A program made the translations under genes and the position numbers. Below the pieces are notes generated by a model that did not search any database, had not been told where the DNA came from, and saw only the letters and a list, made by a program, of their open reading frames with translations. Of a stretch of 10,558 bases of DNA, positions 1 through 7,923 are shown one piece after another (the stretch's first letter is position 1; the number at the start of each line of letters is the position of its first letter). The DNA comes from Candidatus Krumholzibacteriia bacterium (GTDB taxonomy: Bacteria; Krumholzibacteriota; Krumholzibacteriia; LZORAL124-64-63), in assembly GCA_014859985.1 (NCBI GenBank), contig JACZKN010000432.1, forward strand, positions 1 to 10,558. Reading direction: 5' to 3'.

Positions 1-58
1 GCGAACCGCGTCCTGCGGACACGGACACGCGGCGGCCGGGCCGCCGGATCGCCTGTAA

Positions 59-88
59 TAGATAAGAAGCCGGCGCGGGCGCTGTCAA
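59..88 (-). promoter_or_regulatory. Mirror copy of the right-arm promoter, reading leftward
   Basis: Because of the inverted repeat, the TTGACA (83-88) and TATCTA (59-64) hexamers of the right-arm promoter recur on the minus strand, pointing out of the window. If the left arm is a fold-back artefact, this promoter does not exist in the organism. Confidence 0.25.
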
Positions 89-172
89 CCCGATTATTCC
101 CCGGCACCGTCCGGCGGGGCGGCGCCGCCGCCGTGGCGCCGGCCCGCCGGACGGTGCCGGGGAATAATCGGG

Positions 173-202
173 TTGACAGCGCCCGCGCCGGCTTCTTATC
201 TA
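173..202 (+). promoter_or_regulatory. Sigma70-type promoter for the lipoprotein gene
   Basis: A perfect -35 hexamer TTGACA (173-178) is followed after 18 bases by TATCTA (197-202), in an AT-rich island within very GC-rich DNA. The predicted transcript starts near 209, leaving a leader of about 130 nt before the ATG at 338. The same TATCTA -10 hexamer occurs in the promoter at 3449-3477. Confidence 0.6.
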
Positions 203-337
203 TTACAGGCGATCCGGCGGCCCGGCCGCCGCGTGTCCGTGTCCGCAGGACGCGGTTCGCATCGACCGTTTCCCACCCCATCACGGTCCATTCCGATCCG
301 CGCCCGAGTGCCGCAAGCCCCCAGGGGGAATCATCCG

Positions 338-1561
338 ATGACCAGAGCGCGTACCATCCTGCCCGTCGGTCTGCTGGCCGGTCTGACGATCGTGGCGGTC
401 TTCGCCGGCTGCCGTTCCGCCCACACCACCAGCGCCATCCTCTACATCGACGAGCAGAACTACGACAAGGCCGTCGCCGTGATCCACGAGGGCTTCCAGT
501 ACAGCGACAACGAGCCCGACGCCTACTACTACCTGGGCGAGGCCTACAGCCACCTGGGCGAGGAAGCGGTCCTGGTGGACGACTACCCCGAGGCCAAGAA
601 GAACTACGAGCTGGCCTACGAGGCCTACATGCGCGCCCTGGAGCTCGACCGCGAGAACTACGCCGAGGAAGTGGAGAACTCGCTGCGCTTCAACTACAAC
701 AACCGCCTCGGCGACGCCAAGCGCGATTGGGACGACGGCTACTACGAGCAGGCCGAGGGCCATCTGCGCCTGGCCTACGCGGCCCTGCCCGACTCCACGT
801 CACCGGTCAAGAGCATCGCCCGCATGAAGATGCAGATGTCGGCGCAGGACACCTTCGCCACCCGCAAGGACGAGCTGCTGACCGAGGCGCTGAACCTGCT
901 GGACGAGGTGCTGGCCAAGGATCCCGAGGCCTACGACCTGCAGCTGGACAAGGCCAACGTGCTGGCCGGACTGGGCCGCAACGCCGAGGCCGGCGCCATC
1001 TACGACGAACTGCTGCGCGAGCACGGCGACGACCAGGCCCTGCTGCTGGAGATCGCCAACCTGGCCATCACCGACGGCGACTTCGCCCGCGCCGCCGACT
1101 TCTACGTGCGCATCGTGGACCTGAACGAGGCGGACACCGACGCCAGCAACGACGCCGCCAACGGCGACATGCTCGTGGCCGCGGGCACCTGGTACGCGGG
1201 TCCCCGCGTGGCGCGCTTCGAGGACGCCATCAAGGTGCTGGACCGCGCGACCTCCTACGAGGAGACGCCCCGCTCCAACACGATGCTCATGCGCGTGCGC
1301 ACCTTCTACAACTACGGCAAGAAGCTCAAGGACGAGGCGACCGACACCACCGACCCGACGGTCAAGGCCGACCTCGCGGACCGGTCCAAGGCCCTGTTCC
1401 AGCGGGCGGTCGAGGTGGGCGTAGCCATGACGAACCTCTATCCGACCGCGGCCGACGGGTTCCTGTACCTGAGCATGGCCCAGGTGGAGCTGGGGGACTA
1501 CACGGCCTCGGACGCCAATTTCAAGACCTACCAGGAGCTCTCGGGGGGCAGCGCCCAGTAG
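338..1561 (+). CDS. TPR-like repeat lipoprotein, function unknown
   Basis: The protein has 407 residues. The ATG at 338 is chosen because a purine-rich GGGGGAA sits about 8 bases upstream and the product then opens with a basic stretch (MTRAR), a hydrophobic core (about residues 7-23) and FAGC with Cys25. This is a plausible lipobox, though Phe at -3 is not the usual residue, so export and lipidation of Cys25 are inferred. The rest is acidic, alanine/tyrosine-rich and helical. It has TPR-like units, such as YYYLGEAYSHLGE (about 63-75), a unit around 181-225 (ALNLLDEVLAKDPEAYDLQLDKANVLAGLGRNAEA, abbreviated here by position) and LYLSMAQVELGDYTAS near 376-391. Such proteins act as periplasmic scaffolds, but no partner is visible. 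It is followed by 259 bases before rho, with a separate promoter, so it is probably not co-transcribed with rho. The reading frame stays open upstream to 173, but that extension lies in promoter and leader DNA. Confidence 0.85.
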   Translation: MTRARTILPVGLLAGLTIVAVFAGCRSAHTTSAILYIDEQNYDKAVAVIHEGFQYSDNEPDAYYYLGEAYSHLGEEAVLVDDYPEAKKNYELAYEAYMRALELDRENYAEEVENSLRFNYNNRLGDAKRDWDDGYYEQAEGHLRLAYAALPDSTSPVKSIARMKMQMSAQDTFATRKDELLTEALNLLDEVLAKDPEAYDLQLDKANVLAGLGRNAEAGAIYDELLREHGDDQALLLEIANLAITDGDFARAADFYVRIVDLNEADTDASNDAANGDMLVAAGTWYAGPRVARFEDAIKVLDRATSYEETPRSNTMLMRVRTFYNYGKKLKDEATDTTDPTVKADLADRSKALFQRAVEVGVAMTNLYPTAADGFLYLSMAQVELGDYTASDANFKTYQELSGGSAQ

Positions 1562-1573
1562 CCTGGACGCGCC

Positions 1574-1589
1574 CCGGCCGCCGGGCCGG
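1574..1589 (+). terminator. Short GC hairpin after the lipoprotein gene
   Basis: CCGGCC (1574-1579) pairs with GGCCGG (1584-1589) across a 4-base loop, 12 bases after the TAG stop. There is no T run after it, so it is at best a weak terminator or an mRNA 3' end stabiliser. Confidence 0.3.
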
Positions 1590-1634
1590 ACCCCACCCCG
1601 CGGGACGATAGAGTTTGGATGCGCAAGAGTCGGT

Positions 1635-1663
1635 TTGCCCGCTGGCGCGATTCGTGCTAGCAT
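1635..1663 (+). promoter_or_regulatory. Candidate promoter for rho
   Basis: TTGCCC (1635-1640) and TAGCAT (1658-1663) are separated by exactly 17 bases and lie about 160 bases upstream of the rho ATG. Each hexamer differs from consensus at two positions. Transcription would begin around 1670. Confidence 0.5.
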
Positions 1664-1669
1664 ATGCGG

Positions 1670-1820
1670 ACCAACCGGGACCTCCGGTCCCTTCCAGGTG
1701 ATTCCAGGGGAAACAACCCGCGATCCATACCCAGGGGGCGTTCCAGCCCACCACCCCGCGTGGCCGCCGGCCCGCATGTTCGCCACACTCCGTTTCGCCG
1801 GATCCGGTTCGAGGAGAGAC
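1670..1820 (+). promoter_or_regulatory. rho 5' leader with hairpin and C-rich stretch
   Basis: About 150 nt lie between the predicted start of transcription and the rho ATG. A perfect 6-bp hairpin, GGGACC (1677-1682) with GGTCCC (1686-1691), comes first. A C-rich, G-poor stretch follows at about 1743-1757 (ccagcccaccacccc), the kind of sequence Rho binds. In E. coli, rho is autoregulated by Rho-dependent termination in its leader; the same mechanism here is inference. The Shine-Dalgarno GAGGAGA at 1811-1817 ends the leader. Confidence 0.35.
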
Positions 1821-3068
1821 ATGGACATCAAGGAACTGCAGGAGATGAACATCCACGAGCTCGTGGAAGTCGCCCGGGGCATGAACATCGAAGCCCTCAG
1901 CACCCTGCGCAAGTCGGAGCTTATCTTCAAGATACTGGAGGGTCAGACCGAGAAGAACGGACTCATCTACGCCGAGGGCGTGCTGCAGGTCCTGGCCGAG
2001 GGCTACGGCTTCCTCAGGTCGGCCAAGTACAACTACCTGCCCGGCCCCGACGACATCTACCTCTCCCCGTCCCAGATCAAGAAATTCGACCTGAAGACCG
2101 GCGACACCATCGCCGGCCAGGTGCGGCCGCCCAAGGACAACGAGCGCTATTTCGCCCTGCTGAAGGTCGAATCGGTCAACTACAAGGACCCGGAGACGGC
2201 CAAGAAGGTCACCCTCTTCGACAACCTGACGCCGCTGTACCCGGAACAGATGCTCAACCTCGAGCACAATGCCAAGAACATGACCACCCGGCTGATCAAC
2301 CTGCTGGCGCCCATCGGCAAGGGGCAGCGCGGGCTGATCGTGTCGCCCCCGCGCGCCGGCAAGACCATGATTTTGCAGAAGATAGCCAACGCCATCAGCA
2401 CCAACCACCCCGAGGTGCACCTGATCGTGCTGCTGATCGACGAGCGGCCCGAGGAGGTCACCGACATGGCCCGGTCGGTCAAGGGCGAGGTGGTCAGCTC
2501 GACCTTCGACGAGCCCGCCGAGCGGCATGTGCAAGTGGCCAACATGGTGCTGGCCAAGAGCCGCCGCCTGGTGGAGAACGGCATGGACGTGGTGATCCTG
2601 CTGGACTCCATCACCCGCCTGGCCCGCGCCCACAACTCGGTGGTGCCCCACTCGGGCAAGATCCTCTCCGGCGGCGTGGACTCGAACGCCCTGCAGAAGC
2701 CCAAGCGCTTCTTCGGCGCGGCCCGCAACATCGAGGACGGGGGCTCGCTGACGATCATCGCCACGGCCCTGATCGAGACCGGCAGCCGCATGGACGAGGT
2801 GATCTTCGAGGAGTTCAAGGGCACCGGCAACATGGAGCTGGTCCTGGACCGCAAGATCGCCGACCGCCGCGTCTACCCGGCCATCGACATCTTCAAGTCC
2901 GGCACGCGCAAGGAGGACCTGCTGATCCAGCAGAAGGACCTCAACAAGATCTGGGTGCTGCGCAAATACCTGAGCGACTACAACCCCATCGAGGCCATGG
3001 AATTCCTCATCGACAAGTTGAGCAAGACCAAGGACAACGAGCAGTTCCTGGGGGCCATGAACACCTAG
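1821..3068 (+). CDS. rho: Transcription termination factor Rho
   Basis: This is a 415-residue hexameric RNA helicase/translocase that ends transcription at C-rich untranslated RNA, close to the usual length (E. coli Rho has 419). The ATG at 1821 follows GAGGAGA and gives the standard N-terminus. In order: the N-terminal Rho domain (about 1-45); the OSN-fold RNA-binding domain with GYGFLRS (61-67); and the RecA-type ATPase with Walker A PPRAGKT (176-182), Walker B VVILLDSITR (257-266), the Q-loop region LSGGVDSNAL (282-291) and the R-loop region KRFFGAARN (295-303). The EEFKGTGNMEL segment (330-340) is also typical. No insertion domain is present in the N-terminal part, unlike many actinobacterial Rho proteins. 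The gene has its own promoter and leader, and rpmE follows 99 bases later. Everything visible indicates an active enzyme. Confidence 0.98.
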   Translation: MDIKELQEMNIHELVEVARGMNIEALSTLRKSELIFKILEGQTEKNGLIYAEGVLQVLAEGYGFLRSAKYNYLPGPDDIYLSPSQIKKFDLKTGDTIAGQVRPPKDNERYFALLKVESVNYKDPETAKKVTLFDNLTPLYPEQMLNLEHNAKNMTTRLINLLAPIGKGQRGLIVSPPRAGKTMILQKIANAISTNHPEVHLIVLLIDERPEEVTDMARSVKGEVVSSTFDEPAERHVQVANMVLAKSRRLVENGMDVVILLDSITRLARAHNSVVPHSGKILSGGVDSNALQKPKRFFGAARNIEDGGSLTIIATALIETGSRMDEVIFEEFKGTGNMELVLDRKIADRRVYPAIDIFKSGTRKEDLLIQQKDLNKIWVLRKYLSDYNPIEAMEFLIDKLSKTKDNEQFLGAMNT

Positions 3069-3071
3069 GCC

Positions 3072-3121
3072 GGACAAAAAATGTCCTTGCCAACGGCCCC
3101 TGCCGGTATTTCCTTTTGTTT
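3072..3121 (+). terminator. rho-rpmE spacer hairpins with T-rich tail
   Basis: GGACA (3072-3076) pairs with TGTCC (3082-3086) around an A5 loop just after the rho stop. A second small stem, CGGC (3094-3097) with GCCG (3102-3105), is followed by the T-rich tail tatttccttttgttt. The stems are short, so this may be a weak or partial terminator, or a structured leader for rpmE. Leader RNAs that control L31 synthesis are known in several phyla, but I cannot match this to a known class by eye. Confidence 0.35.
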
Positions 3122-3167
3122 CCTTGATCCGGGTACGCGGTTTCAGGCAAGAAAAGGCAGCGGAGCG

Positions 3168-3383
3168 ATGAAGCAGAAGATCCACCCCAAGTACATCGAA
3201 TGCGAGATCAACTGCCTGTGCGGCAACGTGATCCATACCCGTTCGACCAAGGCGAAGATCAACGTCGAGATCTGCGCGGCCTGCCACCCGTTCTTCACCG
3301 GCCAGCAGAAGATCATCGACACCGCCGGCCGCGTGGAGCGCTTCCGCAAGCGTTACGAGGGCTCGACCTACAACAAGAAGTAG
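3168..3383 (+). CDS. rpmE: 50S ribosomal protein L31, zinc-binding (C+) type
   Basis: The product has 71 residues and is part of the large ribosomal subunit, bridging towards the 30S head. It opens MKQKIHPKY, the typical L31 start. Cysteines at 16, 18, 36 and 39 form the CxC...CxxC zinc ribbon of the C+ form, and an extra Cys12 is present. The FFTGQQK and GRVERFRKRY segments near residues 42-63 are standard. The ATG at 3168 is picked over the in-frame ATG at 3081 because it gives the family N-terminus; AAGG lies about 11 bases upstream. Zinc-binding L31 can serve as a zinc store and is replaced under zinc limitation by a cysteine-free paralogue in some bacteria; no such paralogue lies in this window. 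Confidence 0.97.
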   Translation: MKQKIHPKYIECEINCLCGNVIHTRSTKAKINVEICAACHPFFTGQQKIIDTAGRVERFRKRYEGSTYNKK

Positions 3384-3405
3384 TCCGCGGCCTCCGTGGC
3401 GACGG

Positions 3406-3470
3406 CCCCGGCACCGCCGGGATACGGAGATTGGCGAAGGTGCCGGGGTTGACCATCCCGGCGCTTTCCT
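3406..3470 (+). promoter_or_regulatory. Competing complementary segments after rpmE (terminator/alternative fold)
   Basis: Four segments are visible: A CCCCGGCACC (3406-3415), B CGCCGGGAT (3415-3423), C GGTGCCGGGG (3439-3448) and D ATCCCGGCG (3455-3463). A is the perfect reverse complement of C (10 bp) and B of D (9 bp). C can instead pair with D: the stem 3437-3447 with 3457-3467 gives 11 pairs, two of them G-U, followed by a T-rich run (ctttcctttat), which looks like an intrinsic terminator. A:C excludes C:D. A:C with B:D together would cross as an H-type pseudoknot, though with no bases between A and B it would be strained. The plain reading is an rpmE terminator; the layered complementarity also fits a switchable structure. 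Confidence 0.6.
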
Positions 3471-3477
3471 TTATCTA
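3449..3477 (+). promoter_or_regulatory. Strong candidate promoter for the DUF1385-prfA-prmC-murA operon
   Basis: TTGACC (3449-3454), one mismatch from the -35 consensus, is followed after exactly 17 bases by TATCTA (3472-3477). The start of transcription would fall near 3484, about 60 bases before the DUF1385 ATG. The spacer overlaps the 3' half of the terminator-like hairpin after rpmE, so this block separates the ribosomal-protein transcript from the operon behind it. Confidence 0.6.
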
Positions 3478-3546
3478 GCCCGGGCGACAGGCAGCGATCC
3501 CGCGGCCCCCGCGGGTCGGCCACCCCTTTGGCAACGCAGGTGGAGC

Positions 3547-4586
3547 ATGACCGACCAGCAAGACGACCGCCGCCCCGGCCCGGGGCCCTGCCCCGACGCC
3601 CCGGACCAGGGCGAGGCCCGCCAGATGGACCTGGCCGTGGGCGGCCAGGCCCTGATCGAGGGCGTGATGATGCGCAGCCCGAAGTACCTGGCCATGGCGG
3701 TGCGCACCCCGGACAAGCGCATCGTGATCCGCAAGAAGTCCTTCCGCAGCATCGTGCGGAAGCTGCCGTTCCTGAACATCCCGGTGCTGCGGGGCGGGGT
3801 GCACCTGATCGAGACCATGGGCCTGGGCATCGACGCCCTGATGTTCTCGGCCGACCAGGCCTCCAGCGAGGACCGGCTGGACCAGCGCAAATCCTCCCTG
3901 AAGGACACCCTCCTGATGTGGGGGACGGTGGCCTTCTCGTTCGCCCTGAGCCTGGGGCTGTTCTTCTACCTGCCCATCCTGCTGACCGACCTGGTGGTGG
4001 CAAAGGAGCACGGCAGCGTGGCCTGGAACGCCGTGGACGGGCTGTTCCGGGTGGTGATGTTCGTCGCCTACCTGTGGCTGGTCAGCCGCCTGCCGGACAT
4101 GGGGCGGGTGTTCATGTACCACGGGGCCGAGCACAAGTCGATCCACGCCTTCGAGAACGGCAGCACCCTGGACGCGGCCGGGGCCCGGCCCTGGACCACC
4201 CTGCACCCCCGCTGCGGCACCAGTTTCCTGTTCTTCGTGATGCTGATCTCCATCGTGGTCTTCAGCTTCCTGGGCCGGCCCGAGACCATCGGCGACCGGC
4301 TGGAGCGGCTGGCCTTCGTGCCCCTGATCGGCGGCCTGGCCTACGAGGCCATCAAGCTGTCGGGCAAGTACGGGCGCTCGTGGTTCGTGCGGCCGGCCGT
4401 CCTGCCCGGGCTGGCCCTGCAGAAGATCACCACCAGGGAACCCGACGACGACCAGCTGACGGTGGCCATGGCGGCGTTGCGCGCGGTGCTGACCCCCGAG
4501 GCCGACGGCTTCCGCGAGCGCGTGTACTACGATCTGCCCGACGCCGCGGCGCCGGGCCTGACTCCGGCCGCCCAGGGAGGCGCGTC

Positions 4587-4590
<4 letters not shown>
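3547..4590 (+). CDS. DUF1385 (YqhQ-like) integral membrane protein
   Basis: The protein has 347 residues. The ATG at 3547 is preceded by aggtggag. After a charged, proline-rich N-terminus (1-27) comes the family signature GGQALIEGVMMRSP (32-45), then LPFLNIPVLRGG (73-84). Hydrophobic membrane segments lie at about 124-150, 165-180 and 225-242, with a weaker one near 257-266. Between them are the polar motifs HGAEHKSIHAFENG (192-205) and HPRCGTSF (220-227). These cluster His192, Glu195, His196, His200, His220 and Cys223, which suggests a metal site; homologues have been described as predicted metal-dependent enzymes, but no reaction is known. The C-terminal LQKITTREPDDDQLTVAMAA (291-310) is also typical. 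DUF1385 genes sit beside rpmE, prfA and prmC in many phyla. Its stop overlaps the prfA start by four bases, so translation is probably coupled. Confidence 0.93.
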
Positions 4591-5660
<1,070 letters not shown>

Positions 5661-5667
5661 GCGCCCC

Positions 5668-6579
5668 ATGAACGCCGACGTCAAGACCGTCCGCTCCCTG
5701 CTGCAGGTCACCGCCGGGTACCTGGAGGGCAAGGGCCTCGATTCGGCGCGCCTGAACGCCGAGCGCCTGCTGGCGGACGTGCTGGGGCTGACCCGCATCG
5801 AACTGTTCATGCAGCACGACCGACCCGTCCTGGGCCAGGAGCTGGACCGCTACCGCGAACTGGTGCGCCGCCGCGCCGGCGGCGAACCCCTGCAGCAGAT
5901 CCTGGGCGAGACCGAGTTCTACTCCCGGCCCTTCAAGGTCGAGCCCGGCGTGTTCATCCCCCGCCCCGAGACCGAGCGGCTGGTGGAGATCGCCGCCTCG
6001 CTGGTGGCGCCCGGGGACCGCAACCTGCTCGAGCCGGTGGCGGTGGAGATCGGCACCGGCAGCGGGGTGATCGCCGTCTGCCTGGCCCTGGAGGTGCCGC
6101 GCCTGGCGGTCTGGGCCACCGACAGCGACCCCCGCGCCGCCGACCTGGCCCGCCGCAACGCCCACCGCCACGGCGTCGACGGCCGGGTCACCGTGCTCGA
6201 GGGCAGCCGCTTCGACCCGCTGCCGGAGCGCCTGCGCGGCGGCGTCGACCTGCTGGTGAGCAACCCGCCCTATATCCGCAGCGCCGAGATCGAGCAGCTG
6301 GACCAGGAGGTCCGCGACCACGACCCCCGCGGGGCCCTGGACGGCGGCGCCGACGGGCTGGTTTTTTATAGGGCCATCGCCTCGGGGCTGCCGACCTGGC
6401 TGCGACCCGGCGGCGTGGTGGCGCTGGAAATCGGCGCGGACCAGGGCCAGGATGTGGTCGGCGTGCTCGCTGTCTCGGGGATCGCCGAACTGGCCGTGCA
6501 CCAGGACTACGCGGGCCGCGACCGCGTCGTGACCGGGCGCCGGCCCGCCAAGGAGGAGGGACCATGGACCGCTTCGTGA
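5668..6579 (+). CDS. prmC: Release factor glutamine-N5 methyltransferase
   Basis: PrmC transfers a methyl group from S-adenosylmethionine to the glutamine of the GGQ loop in release factors, raising termination efficiency. The product has 303 residues, close to the usual 275-300. The ATG at 5668 lies 7 bases after the prfA stop with only a weak ribosome binding site, so coupling to prfA translation is likely. Visible parts are the helical N-terminal domain that binds the release factor (about 1-75, with SARLNAERLLADVLG), EFYSRPFKV (83-91), FIPRPETE (97-103 region), the AdoMet-binding EIGTGSG (127-133) and the catalytic NPPYI (199-203). The last codons overlap murA by 16 bases. A cluster of T-rich codons after a GC hairpin (6334-6367) is unusual for this gene. 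Confidence 0.96.
   Translation: MNADVKTVRSLLQVTAGYLEGKGLDSARLNAERLLADVLGLTRIELFMQHDRPVLGQELDRYRELVRRRAGGEPLQQILGETEFYSRPFKVEPGVFIPRPETERLVEIAASLVAPGDRNLLEPVAVEIGTGSGVIAVCLALEVPRLAVWATDSDPRAADLARRNAHRHGVDGRVTVLEGSRFDPLPERLRGGVDLLVSNPPYIRSAEIEQLDQEVRDHDPRGALDGGADGLVFYRAIASGLPTWLRPGGVVALEIGADQGQDVVGVLAVSGIAELAVHQDYAGRDRVVTGRRPAKEEGPWTAS
6334..6367 (+). other. Terminator-like hairpin plus T6 inside prmC
   Basis: GCCC (6334-6337) can pair with GGGC (6355-6358), enclosing the inner stem CGGC (6342-6345) with GCCG (6349-6352). Three bases later comes TTTTTT (6362-6367), the longest T run I noticed in this GC-rich operon; it encodes Val-Phe-Tyr with gtt ttt tat. The shape is that of an intrinsic terminator with internal mismatches. 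It may be chance. Confidence 0.3.
6551..6559 (+). promoter_or_regulatory. Strong ribosome binding site for murA inside prmC
   Basis: AGGAGGAGG ends 4 bases before the murA ATG at 6564 and lies in the last codons of prmC. It is one of the best Shine-Dalgarno matches in the window. It fixes the murA start and suggests independent high-level initiation, so murA need not rely on coupling to prmC. Confidence 0.8.
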
Positions 6580-7823
6580 TCGAGGGCCCGACGCGCCTGG
6601 AGGGCGAGCTGGCCGTGGGCGGCGCCAAGAACGCGGTGCTGCCCCTGATGGCGGCCGCGCTGCTGGCCCGGGGCGAGTCGCGCATCGACAACGTGCCCGA
6701 CCTGCAGGACGTGCGCTTCTTCATGACCATCCTCGAGGGCCTGGGCGCGCACTGCGTTCTCAGCGACCACCGGCTGACGATCGACACCACCGATGCGGCG
6801 GGCCTCGAGGCGCCGTACGACCTGGTGCGCAAGATGCGCGCGTCGATCTACGTGCTGGGCCCGCTGCTGGCCGCCCGCGGCCAGGCCCGGGTCTCCCTGC
6901 CCGGCGGCTGCGCCTTCGGGCCACGGCCGGTGAACCTGCACATCGAGGGGATGCAGGCGCTGGGGGCCGACCTGTCGCTCGAAGGCGGGTACATCCAGGG
7001 GACGGTGCCCGGCGGGCGGCTGCGCGGGGGCGATTTCCGCTTCGAGCCCTCATCGGTGGGCGGCACCTGCAACGTGCTGATGGCGGCGGTGCTGGCTAGT
7101 GGCGCGTCCGTGCTGGAGAATTGCGCGGTGGAGCCGGAGGTGACGCAGCTGGCGGAGGCGCTGGCCGGGGCGGGGGCCAGGATCGAGGGGATCGGGACCA
7201 CGACGTTGAAGATCCGGGGGGTCGAGGCGCTCGCTCCGCTCGCGCTTAGTGTCATCGCTGACCGCATCGAGGCGGGCACCATCATGGCCGGCGTGGCCCT
7301 GGCCGGCGGCCGGGTGCGGCTGACCGGCGTGGACTGCACGCATCTGCACCCTGTAACGGCCGTGCTGCGCGACATGGGCTGCACCGTCGAAGAAGGCGCG
7401 GGCGAGCTGCTGATCGCCTCTGACGGCCGGCCGGACCCCACCGAGGTGATCACCCGCCCCTACCCCGGCTTCCCCACCGACATGCAGGCCCAGGTGATGG
7501 CCGCCTGCTGCCTGGCCGACGGCACCAGCTTCCTGGCCGAGACGATCTACCCCGACCGCTTCACCCACGTCGCGGAACTGCAGCGCCTGGGCGCCGACAT
7601 CCGTGTCGACGGCACCCGCGCCACGGTGTTCGGCGTCCCGCGCCTGGCCGGCGCGCCCGTGATGGCCAGCGATTTGCGCGCCTCGGCCGCCCTGGTTCTG
7701 GCCGGCGTGGCGGCCCATGGCACCACGGTGGTCAATCGGGTGTACCACATCGACCGTGGTTATGAGCGGATCGAGATGCGTTTGGCGGCGCTGGGGGCGC
7801 GGATTCGGCGGGAGCGGGGGTAG
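6564..7823 (+). CDS. murA: UDP-N-acetylglucosamine 1-carboxyvinyltransferase
   Basis: MurA transfers enolpyruvate from phosphoenolpyruvate to UDP-GlcNAc, the first committed step of peptidoglycan synthesis, in the cytoplasm. The product has 419 residues, the same as E. coli MurA. GGAKNAVLPLMAA (19-31) holds the catalytic Lys22. The flexible loop LPGGCAFGPRPVNLH (112-126) carries the active-site Cys116, the residue alkylated by fosfomycin; a Cys rather than Asp here predicts sensitivity at the target level. ADRIEAGT (232-239), PGFPTDMQAQ (301-310, Asp306), DLRASAALVLAG (370-381, Arg372) and HIDRGYERIE (395-404) complete the twin inside-out barrel fold. The start is fixed by AGGAGGAGG, and the ATG lies 16 bases inside prmC. 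The last codons are followed by no clear intrinsic terminator. Confidence 0.98.
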   Translation: MDRFVIEGPTRLEGELAVGGAKNAVLPLMAAALLARGESRIDNVPDLQDVRFFMTILEGLGAHCVLSDHRLTIDTTDAAGLEAPYDLVRKMRASIYVLGPLLAARGQARVSLPGGCAFGPRPVNLHIEGMQALGADLSLEGGYIQGTVPGGRLRGGDFRFEPSSVGGTCNVLMAAVLASGASVLENCAVEPEVTQLAEALAGAGARIEGIGTTTLKIRGVEALAPLALSVIADRIEAGTIMAGVALAGGRVRLTGVDCTHLHPVTAVLRDMGCTVEEGAGELLIASDGRPDPTEVITRPYPGFPTDMQAQVMAACCLADGTSFLAETIYPDRFTHVAELQRLGADIRVDGTRATVFGVPRLAGAPVMASDLRASAALVLAGVAAHGTTVVNRVYHIDRGYERIEMRLAALGARIRRERG

Positions 7824-7859
7824 GGGCGCGGGGATTGCTTGTCGGATGGTGCCGTGGAG

Positions 7860-7873
7860 GGATGATATCATCC
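7860..7873. promoter_or_regulatory. Perfect 14-bp palindrome upstream of the HNH gene
   Basis: GGATGATATCATCC is a perfect dyad 37 bases after the murA stop and 50 bases before the likely HNH-gene start. It contains a -10-like TATCAT (7866-7871), but no convincing -35 lies at the right distance. It could be an operator for a dimeric repressor; this is inference from symmetry and position. Confidence 0.35.
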
Positions 7874-7923
7874 TTCGGCGGCAGAATTCCTCAAGTACAG
7901 GCCTCCCGGAACGGCCAGCGAAC

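Larger units (their letters stand above)
1..260. repeat. Long near-perfect inverted repeat at the window edge
   Basis: Bases 1-118 are the exact reverse complement of 143-260 (paired positions sum to 261). The centre (119-142) is imperfect: 120-126 pairs with 135-141, but 119/142, 127/134 and 129/132 do not form Watson-Crick pairs. The arms run to the first base of the window, so the repeat may extend further or the contig may simply begin there. The right arm belongs naturally to the promoter region of the downstream gene, so the left arm looks like the added copy. A hairpin-primed fold-back copy at a contig end is the simplest explanation; a genuine palindrome or a closed hairpin end is possible but has no other support here. 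Confidence 0.95.

Noticed and set aside
147..160. 14-mer CCGGACGGTGCCGG shared with 8952-8965 inside the HNH gene
   Set aside because: A GC-only word of this kind can recur by chance in this composition, and the flanks do not match.
133..1611. 492-codon open frame overlapping the lipoprotein gene
   Set aside because: Its translation is Arg/Gly/Pro-rich low-complexity sequence and starts in the palindrome centre; it is a GC-driven shadow of the real frame.
1664..3127. Plus-strand ORF beginning at the ATG next to the rho promoter, considered as a leader peptide
   Set aside because: The ATG falls at about the start of transcription with no ribosome binding site, and the frame runs through rho in the wrong register.
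1521..3287. 588-codon minus-strand open frame across rho and rpmE
   Set aside because: It mirrors the codons of two unmistakable plus-strand genes and has Val/Leu/Gly/His-rich content typical of antisense frames in GC-rich DNA.
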